Shown here in pieces: positions 56,801-64,000 of a DNA stretch of 64,000 bases. Positions within the stretch are counted from its first letter, which is position 1. Every line of letters begins with the position of its first letter. The notes below the pieces were generated by a model. It searched no databases, was not told where the DNA came from, and worked only from the letters and a program-made list of their open reading frames with translations. The stretch lies in the NCBI GenBank assembly GCA_022036555.1, contig CM039125.1, forward strand, positions 48,756,110 to 48,820,109. The letters run 5' to 3'. This stretch comes from Microstegium vimineum. Taxonomy: Eukaryota > Streptophyta > Magnoliopsida > Poales > Poaceae. Position numbers and translations under genes: made by a program.

Positions 56801-57080
56801 TGGAGAGGGGACGAGGCGGTCGAGACGCTACGCAAGTCATCGCGCCTGATTGACAGCGATGTCTAGGTTGTGTCATTAGCGAGTAATAGCGTTTTGTACC
56901 CTTCTGCTAGGGAGGGCGGAGCCGATTGTATAACAGTTCCCCCCTAGTGCTTCATCGTGGCGCATCGTTGTAAACTCAACTTTCTCTCTTCTTAATACAA
57001 AAGATGCGCAAATCTTTTGCGTATTCGAGAAAAAAACTTTAGGGGGCACTAAACTTTAGGGGTGTAAACCAAACACCCCC
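53893..57080. mobile_element. MITE split by a LINE insertion
   Basis: The left part (53893-54016) begins GGGGGGTGTTTGGTTACAACC. The right part (57046-57080) ends GTGTAAACCAAACACCCCC, its inverse. The flanking CTA on both sides is a plausible 3-bp target duplication, as in Harbinger-type elements. Removing the inner insertion leaves about 160 bases with repeated ACTAAACTTTAGGGG motifs. It sits in the promoter-side DNA of the third peptide gene. Confidence 0.75.
54017..57033 (+). mobile_element. ORF1-only LINE inside the MITE
   Basis: The element is flanked by the 12-bp duplication AAACTTTAGGGG (54005-54016 and 57034-57045). It ends with GATGCGCAAATC, TTTTGCGTATTCGAG and an A run, the stem-loop plus A-tail typical of grass LINEs. 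The coding part is ORF1-like: a long proline/alanine-rich start (54025-54972), then a zinc-knuckle pair across a frame change at 55350 (RCFNCLSYS, then RRCLRCRGLHHLARDC). The C-terminal segment near 56590-56849 contains RRIAAQLLSHIPVSKRGEVL. No endonuclease or reverse transcriptase is present in the 3.0 kb. Several frame changes interrupt it. It presumably moved using enzymes from a full LINE. Confidence 0.75.
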
Positions 57081-57084
57081 TATA

Positions 57085-57981
57085 TCTATGGCTTATGGCT
57101 ATGAACCTGTCTGGTAATAAAGTGATTTTGTAACTAAAAATGATTCTTTTTTATCGTTTACCCTAAACTTTCAAAATAAGTATAAAGAATTACTTCACAG
57201 AATCAAGTGAAACTACTTTTTCCAGTTGTCATTCTTTTAGTTCATTTCAAAGAATCACTTCACAGAATCATTAGAGAATCAGTTCTCACTAAACAATGTG
57301 TTTGGCAGCCATGGAGTGATTCTCCCTAAGAATTAGCTCCGCGGAGCGCTCTCAAACGACCCCCTATATCTATCTATCCATTTATCTATGTATCTATCTA
57401 TATATCTTTTTAATATATCCACATCTACATCTACATCTATAGATTTTGTTAGAGCTTTTTTCGTTGACCACTCTATTTTTCTTCCATAGTTTTTTTTCTT
57501 TTTCGATCATAAAGGCCTAACCTAGCTTTATTAGAAAACTTAAAGTTTGAACCTCTGATTCTAAATTGAGGTTACCAGCGTACAAAATAAGCCAAAAAAG
57601 ACACATTGATAGGCGCACCCTAACATCTAACATCAACAAGTCAAAATAAACACCGCCACCCAACTCAGAAACAGAAACATCACCACCCATCCATAACCAA
57701 ACAATCCCGAACCAAACTTCACGCATTACTCCCCATGAAGACCTTAATTCACTTTATCAATGATTGTCTTCGCCGGTGCGTTGGACTTTGGCTTGAGTAG
57801 GGGCCCCCTCTAGGTCTTGATCTGCATAATTCCCTAGTGGATTACCACCGATGGTGAAAACACGATCTTGTTGTTGAAGACCACATCATTCCCTTCTATA
57901 AGGTCTAGAGAGCACCTTTACCCTAGAGCTCCTCTTCTTTTCTCAGCATTGCCTTCTTCATCATGTGATCATGTACTCACT
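57085..57981. repeat. second copy of the peptide-gene upstream segment, with LINE fragment copy 2
   Basis: After the MITE, degenerate TATCTA repeats (57360-57440) lead into sequence matching 52250-52770: CCATAGTTTTTTTTC, AGTTTGAACCTC, CAACAAGTCAAAATAAACA, CTTAATTCACTTTATCAATGA, GATTACCACCGATGGTGAAA and CTTCTTCATCATGTGA. The match is cut off at 57981 by the second LTR element; copy 1 continues uninterrupted. 57085-57350 has repeated AAGAATCACTTCACAGAATCA-type phrases. Confidence 0.75.
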
Positions 57982-58479
57982 GTTGGGGATATAAATACGA
58001 CATATCCCCAGGGACCTTCTTGGGCCTGCCGACCAGGAGACAGCCCAGCCTACGAGGCCTTGCGACACGCGACCAGCCCGTCGTGCTCGCTAAGGACTCC
58101 TAAGAAGACTTGCTCGCCAAGGAATATCCTACTAGATAGACTCGGATCCCTTGCCTTAGGGAACCAATCGTAATCGGTTAGGATATGGAAATTGTAACCC
58201 TGCTCCCCGACTATATAAGGCGAGCAGGGACCCCCCTCAAGAACCCCCAGATAACCTATCTCAGATCATCTACAATTCTTGTAACCTGATATACGAGATC
58301 AATCTAGTCACCAGAACACATGACATAGGGTATTACGATGGTTTGCCGACCCGAACCTGTATAAACCGTTGTGTCTATGCTCTCTGTGTTACGCTTGATT
58401 GCCGTCGCCACACCTCCGCCTAACAATCTACTACCGTGGGGTACCCCCTAGGTAGACTGCGGCGCATATTTCATCGACA
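57982..58479 (+). repeat. 5-prime LTR of the pol-less element
   Basis: It starts TGTTGGGGATATAAATACGA and ends TTTCATCGACA. A TATATAA box at 58213-58219 (GACTATATAAGGCGAGCAGG) in sense orientation is the likely promoter, followed by a leader typical of LTR U5. The primer-binding site begins at 58481. Confidence 0.85.
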
Positions 58480-58501
58480 GTTGGCGCGCCAGGTAGGGGG
58501 G

Positions 58502-60190
58502 GTGTGCATCGACTTCATGGCTCGTCAAGCGGTCACCTTCTCGGATTCAATGGTCCTTCCGGCGCCCGGCACTGTGATCCAGATTGGATCTATGTCTTGG
58601 ACCATCGGATCCGCGCCACGCGGGGTAAGTTCACCACCATCTTTGTGTCATCCCGCCATACCGAAGTACCACCTACGCAAGGACGTCAACATCGACGACC
58701 TGATTGGCGCCGTCGATCGCGCCAACGCCGAAATCATTAGCTGCATCGACCTCGTCCAGGCGGCGCGACGCTGACTCCCAGGTCACCACGGTCGTCGACC
58801 ACGCCGCCGGCGGTCTCCGCCGAAGACAATGGCCACGATGACCAGGGACACTCACCCCTCCCCAATGATGCCCTATGGGCTCAGTAATCAGGCCGCTGTC
58901 TTCCAGCGCCAAACGCATCGACTGATCTCCGACCAGATTCCCCCAGCACCCATCGTGATCATCGTCGTCATCTCTCCGATCTCCGATGACTTCGACCAGG
59001 CAGTATCCCTCGTTGGCACGACCTCTTCAGGATCGGTCGACTCCGGGAGGCCTGAAACACCTGATCCCTCCAGATCGACCAGTGACTTCCCAGAGTCCCC
59101 CCAGGCTTCGGGAGGATGATTCTCCAAGCCTTGGCCGGCAGCACCCCACGTGATAACGAGACGGAGGCGATTCCCATCTTCTCCAGCGATCCACTGGCTG
59201 ACGAGCTCAGTAATGATTCGGCAGAAATCCCCCACGCCAACCAAGACGACGCCGCGCGAAGCAAGAAGGGTGGGCGACGCCACTTCTGTTCCCCGGAACG
59301 CAAAAGGGACAAGGACCGCCGACAAGACCACCTCAGCGATGGAAGAGCTGGTTATCGACGGAACTACCGATCCGGCAACTCCGAGCGCCACTTGCAGAGG
59401 CACGATTACAGGCGAAACGACAGCTGCTTCGCCAACCCAAGCGTCAGACCAGGAATAGACTATGACGCTAATTATGAAAGGATCCTTGATGGCCCATGTC
59501 CCATACACAGGGACTCTAGGCACTCTATGCGCGAGTGCGATCTCCTTGAGGCGGTGGTAAGGCGAAGAGGCGACAAGAGAGCAAAGAAGGACGACTCCAG
59601 CAAGGGCGAAGACCGAGACCCAGCAGCACCAAAATTCCGACCACCTTTAACGACGTACTACATCTTCAGGGGCAGCATGGTTACTGAAGGAGAAAGGCGA
59701 TGTAGTCAAGTTCGCAAAGACATTTACTCAGTCATCGCCAAAGATGATGATTCGGCCAACGCCCGGTACCTAGACTGGTCGGAGGAGACTATTAGCTTCT
59801 CAACGGAAGACGAGTGGACGGATTACAGGTACCCTGGTTGATTCCCACTCATCATCGACCCAACCATTGCCACGTGCCGCTTTAGGAAGGTGCTAGTCGA
59901 CGGTGGCAGCGCGTTAAACATCATCTTCGCCAACGCATTCCGCCAGCTCGATTACTCAAAAAGGACCTCCTGCCAGCAAACTTCCCTTTCTGGGATATAG
60001 TCCCAGACAAGGCATCCACACTAGTAGGACAAATTACGCTCCCGGTACAACTCGGCGACCAGAATTACTTCAGAATCGAGAATATCAACTTCATCGTCGC
60101 TGACTTCCAAACAGCTTACCATGCAATCCTCGGCCGACCGGCGCTCGCAAAGCTTATGGCACCTATATGGTGCTCATGGCATCCTCAGCC
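58502..60190 (+). pseudogene. gag C-terminus and protease remnants of the pol-less element
   Basis: Fragmentary frames: 58517-58774 (MARQAVTFSDSMVL), then 59116-59841 with an arginine-rich stretch and a zinc-knuckle-like CPIHRDSRHSMRECDLL, as in Tat gag. After a TGA at 59839-59841, the protease site VLVDGGSALNIIF (about 59896-59935) and AYHAILGRPALAKL (60115-60160) follow. The capsid region with its conserved tryptophans is not seen. The frame is broken at several points. Confidence 0.7.
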
Positions 60191-61236
60191 TCCGCACCGA
60201 TCTGAAAGTCGCATATGAGTGTGAACAACAAACAATAAACGCCGCCGGGAGGCCCCGTCCCCACGACAAATACAGTTACAACACTACTGATAACCCTACC
60301 GCCAAAAGGCCGAAGGAAATGCAAGCGTTAACAACCAACACCGACCTACCTCGCAAACACATGTGAAGATCCACGCGGCGGGCAATACAAGCAGTTTAGG
60401 CACTTGAAGAGGTCCAATAAAGTTTGTACCGGTTATCCCCGATGAATAAATAAAGTGATATGTTCTTCTTTGTACTTTATACATACCCCGACTCCAACAA
60501 AACGCCAATGGCGATTCGATGTCTAGCAAGGAACATACGGCGTTCGACGACCTCTCCAAAACACTCTCACGGTGTTTCGACGACCTCTCCAAACGCATCA
60601 CGACGTTCTCCAAACAGCCTGGCCATAACCGGAAACCTTCAAATCTGGTATATCAACTTCATAACACATAGAATTAGCTACCCTATACGATATGATCATG
60701 TTGATAGGCCTCTCAGATGATGCATCTCTATCAAACGAGACATCACCTGAGTTGAAGGCCATGAGGATATGCGCCCAGAATCTGTATACGACCACAGTAC
60801 GGTCGACGACTCTACAAGCAGCATGACTTTGCGCCCAGCGTCTGCGGGAACGGTCTCCACAGGCCCCAGTCATGCCACGATCGAGCCTCTCGGAAAATGG
60901 TTCTGTCCCTAGCACCACCTTAAGCGTGCATGAGCTGTTTGCCCTCTGCGCCGCGGGTCGCTAGCAGTTTACCCTCTTGGTAATCTCCGTGGTACCTACG
61001 CGTGAAGTAGCTTTGGGGTCTACGATCTGGGCCACAGGGAACCCGGGGCTGAACGATTCATCGCTACAGCTCACGACTCAGGAGGCACGACAGGGCATAC
61101 AAGTGAAACAAAAGCTCACCGCCCGGATATTTTACAGCTTTGTAGTTTTCACTTACACGCCCGAATTAAGGTATCCACGATACAAACTACCGCTGCCCAA
61201 CAAAGAACAAATCAACATCTTTAGCTACAACTTCCG
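60191..61236. other. junction region where pol is missing
   Basis: This lies between the protease remnant and the antisense ORF. It contains a short repeated phrase (GACGACCTCTCCAAA at 60548 and 60580, with a related TTCTCCAAA at 60610) and no RT or integrase motif in any frame. It replaces about 4 kb of pol expected from the 15.5-kb relative. Confidence 0.6.
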
Positions 61237-64000
61237 CTATACGATCGGCAGCCGCCTCCAGACGATCTGCATCCTCATCCGATGTCCCTGACGTGAACCC
61301 GGTCTCCACGCGACCAAGCTTGATCTTTGGATAATGAGATTACAACATAGCCATGCCATGAGCAGCCACACTCTGCGCCGCCGAAGTCGTAAACAATTGA
61401 AGACTGCCCACAGGCCGCGAACCCGCGCTAACACACTCTCCATAGTCACCCGGCCAGCGGGTTCAAGAATGAGCTCCCGACCACCAACACACCTCACCAC
61501 AGGGGCGATCTCCCGCGCTAGCAACCAGAAGTTGTCATAATAGGAATCCACTTTCGCCTGCAGGTCTGGAAATTGAAGACGAACATGGTCCCAGTGAACT
61601 GTGGAAGTAGCAAAAACTAAGTAAGGAAGTCATTCAAAAGTAACAACAGGCAGTAAAATGCTACCTTTGTGCATCTCCCGCATCATGTACATCTCTCGCT
61701 CGGCAGCATCAGCCTTCTCCTCCGCGAGGCGTTTTGCTTTTTGAGCATCAAGCAGTTCTACCCGACAAGCAAGAAAAAATATCACAAAGACAAGACATCA
61801 ATATTTAAAGCAACGAAGAACGAAGACTTACGGACGTGAAGTTTGTGAATGTGCAATTGAAGCTCGCTGGTCTCCCGCTCTCGGTCTCGGACTACGGTTC
61901 TTAACGCTTCCGAGCACCGGTGCGCCGCGTCCAAACTTTCCTCCAGCCCTGCGAACTGACCCTCAACACAAGCAACGTCACCACGAAGACGCTCATTCTC
62001 AGAGGACAGATTTGCAAGCATGTCGGCCATCATCTTACGCTCCCTCCAGGACTCAAACAATCCCTGCGACGACACAACAACAAGCTAAATAGAAAAAGCA
62101 CAGAGACAACGCAAAACTAAGCCAAGAGTCCGAAGCTACCTTGAATCATCCGAGCAGATCGCTAGCATCGCTAAGGAGGTCAGCCGCTTCCTCCTCAACC
62201 TCGTCATCCTCGACAACAACAAAGTCATCACCATCATGACGAAAAGTACGAAATGACGTCACCTTCGGTTCACTTTTGGCACGAGGAATCTCCTCCACTA
62301 CCTCCGGCTCCTAATGCACCACCGCCGACCTCTTCCTCATCTCCGGCCTTGGATCCGGTGCCAAAAATTATGATGACTTTGGCATAACACCACAAGCTTG
62401 CTCTGCATCTTGAACCCCAGAGCCATCGGCACCATCACCAAACACAGCCCCCTCACTCGAAGCAGGATTCTCCTCACAAGTTGGGGGATCAGCTGGTGCA
62501 GGGGCACTACCTCTCTCTGTGCCACCACACGCTCCCCTAGCGACATCCGACCCATTGTCACGAGACTCCACCGGATCCTCGGAATTCGGCACTCTATCAA
62601 AAGCAGCATTATAAGCGAATTGGCAAAAGCAACCAAGACTCAGAAAAAAAATGAAGCACTCACAGATATGATCTCCGACGACCCCTCATGAATCGCCAAC
62701 CCGGAACCTCCTCAGCGAAGCCTGATGAAGCACCCATAGGCGGACGCTCCAACGACGCAGCAGGATGCTCCACTCCAAGGAAATCACAGGCAACCACCTT
62801 GGGACCCAAGCGCGAACACCCCTCTCCATCCAAGCTCATGATCGACACATTACCCCCACCTGATCCCTCGTCAGACGAATCAGACATCGAGAAATTTAGA
62901 TGGGTGGCACCCTCGTTGATAACAAATGCCCCCAGTCTTCACTGACGACTTCGTCTTTTTACGGGGCAAATCAGTCGGGCGCTTTCCGACTCGATCACCA
63001 TGTACTCGGCATTTCTTATCCAAGGGCCTATGCGCCACACCTTCGTCGGAAGACTCGCGACCACCTCCACCAAGTATATCTTCCACGGTCCTTGACTGGT
63101 CCACACCGAGGGGCCACTCCGCCGACGGAACTCGGGAAACAAATACCGCACGATCCTGACCAAGAAGATTTGAGTAAAACCACCAAAAAGCCCAAAAGTT
63201 AGACGGCCGCTACAAAGGAAAAATAAAAACTCACCGATGGCGGAGGTAGCCCAGCACGAAACGCATCCCGTGATTTCTTTAGATAGGGAAAGGAAAGGTC
63301 AAAAATTACAGTAGCACGATCAAATCCTTCTTCTTGCTCCAACCTTTGGGGCGCTTCGCAGGTAGGGTCACCACGACCCGTGTAAAGAAAGGCAGGATGA
63401 ACCCTGTTCTTACAAGGCTGACAGCGTCTCATCACAAAATTCCAACCAACCGAAACACCATCAACCGACGACCGGTCCATCAACATTAGTAGATCCTTCA
63501 CCTGGTCCATCGCCGCCTTCGAAGGAGTCGCCGACCAGCTAGGTTGCGACACTGGGATATCTGTCGGATCGCCACGCGCACACGGCTCCTCCTAGGGGAC
63601 ATAGAACCAACGAGACTTGTACTCCGGAACCTTCGAAGGCAACGGAGTAGCAATGTACACATCCACCATACCCTCCCGAAGCTGAAGATATACAGAGCCA
63701 ACAATCCGCGATGTGACGGTCCCATTCGGCTTGATTCGGAAGAAATAACAAAACAGCTCGAAATGCGGCTCGATCCCCAGATACGCCTCACAGAAATGCA
63801 CAAAAACGGAGACGTGCAATACTAAGTTGGGATGGAGGTTGCATAACGCAATCTTGTAATACTCCAAGAGATCGTGAAGAAAAGGGTGAACCGGAACCCT
63901 GAATCCTCGCCAAAAGAAGGACTCAAAGACGACAAGCTCACCAGTGTTAGGAGTCGGGAACTCCTCATCAGTCGCCGCCCTCCAATCCACAAGAGACTTG
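61237..64000 (-). CDS. antisense ORF of the pol-less element (Transposase_28-like), partial
   Basis: It enters from the right edge of the window. The N-terminal part (63990-63592) includes FHDLLEYYKIALCNLHPN-like sequence and YFFRIKPNGTVTSRIVGSV, resembling the conserved region of the plant putative gypsy-type transposon family and of the antisense ORF at 29438. Intervening segments (63163-62337) are acidic or serine-rich with probable introns. The C-terminal part (62075-61680) is a clear coiled coil (NLSSENERLRGDVACVEGQF, EEKADAAEREMYMMREM). A final arm (61551-61300) includes YYDNFWLLAREIAPVV. Exon borders are tentative. Its survival while pol is gone suggests a cis or trans role in the element. 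Confidence 0.6.

Larger units (their letters stand above)
57982..64000 (+). mobile_element. pol-less Tat-lineage gypsy derivative (runs off the window)
   Basis: A 498-bp LTR (57982-58479, TGTTGG...CGACA) is followed by a primer-binding site TTGGCGCGCCAGGTAGGG, nearly that of the 15.5-kb element. Gag C-terminus and protease remnants lie at 58502-60190 on plus, and the antisense ORF at about 61240-64000 on minus. Between them there is no reverse transcriptase, RNase H or integrase. The second LTR lies beyond the window. The likely target duplication is CTCAC (57977-57981) if the far side agrees. This is a non-autonomous element, probably mobilised by a related full-length one. Confidence 0.82.

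Overview
This is nuclear DNA from a grass (Poaceae), with no sign of bacterial, organellar or viral sequence. The evidence is an intact orthologue of the rice GRAS regulator DLT, spliced genes with GT-AG introns, Stowaway-type MITEs, Au-like tRNA-derived SINEs, plant L1-type LINE remnants, and gypsy LTR retrotransposons that carry an antisense ORF. DLT, an oligopeptide transporter (OPT), an NSR-like RNA-binding protein and a PEPKR2-like kinase lie close together. From memory this matches the short arm of rice chromosome 6, but I could not check it. The species cannot be fixed from the sequence; a panicoid or related PACMAD grass is my guess.

Layout. 1-3.8 kb: promoter, leader and single coding exon of DLT (+). 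3.8-10.6 kb: AT-rich intergenic DNA with MITEs, SINE-derived tandem blocks and small tandem duplications. 10.6-14.85 kb: six-exon OPT gene (-) with a degenerate copy of its own 3-prime end beside it. 15.2-19.9 kb: five-exon RRM gene (-), with a decayed copy of exon 4 downstream of its stop codon. 20-26.7 kb: gene-free, MITE- and SINE-rich DNA. 26.71-42.26 kb: a complete 15.5-kb Tat-lineage gypsy element in minus orientation, with both LTRs, a 5-bp target-site duplication, gag, pol and a long antisense ORF. 42.3-46 kb: SINE, then the PEPKR2-like kinase (+). 46-54 kb: LINE debris, a four-exon conserved small membrane protein gene (+), and three related genes for small secreted peptides (-). 52-58 kb: the second copy of a tandemly duplicated peptide-gene segment. 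Its promoter side was split by a MITE, the MITE was split by an ORF1-only LINE, and the far end was split by a second gypsy element. 58 kb to the end: that second element, which has an LTR, gag/protease remnants and the antisense ORF, but no reverse transcriptase or integrase.

The host genes do not form a pathway; they are ordinary neighbours. Points worth attention are: (i) cell-cycle (MSA-type) and brassinosteroid (BRRE-type) motifs together in the DLT promoter, plus a 41-codon upstream ORF; (ii) at least five frame breaks, each exactly one base short in a G or C run, including two in otherwise intact host genes, which points to consensus error rather than gene death; (iii) a peptide family with a conserved signal peptide and divergent mature part; (iv) two retroelements, one full-length and one pol-less, sharing primer-binding site and antisense ORF; (v) a datable stack of nested insertions.
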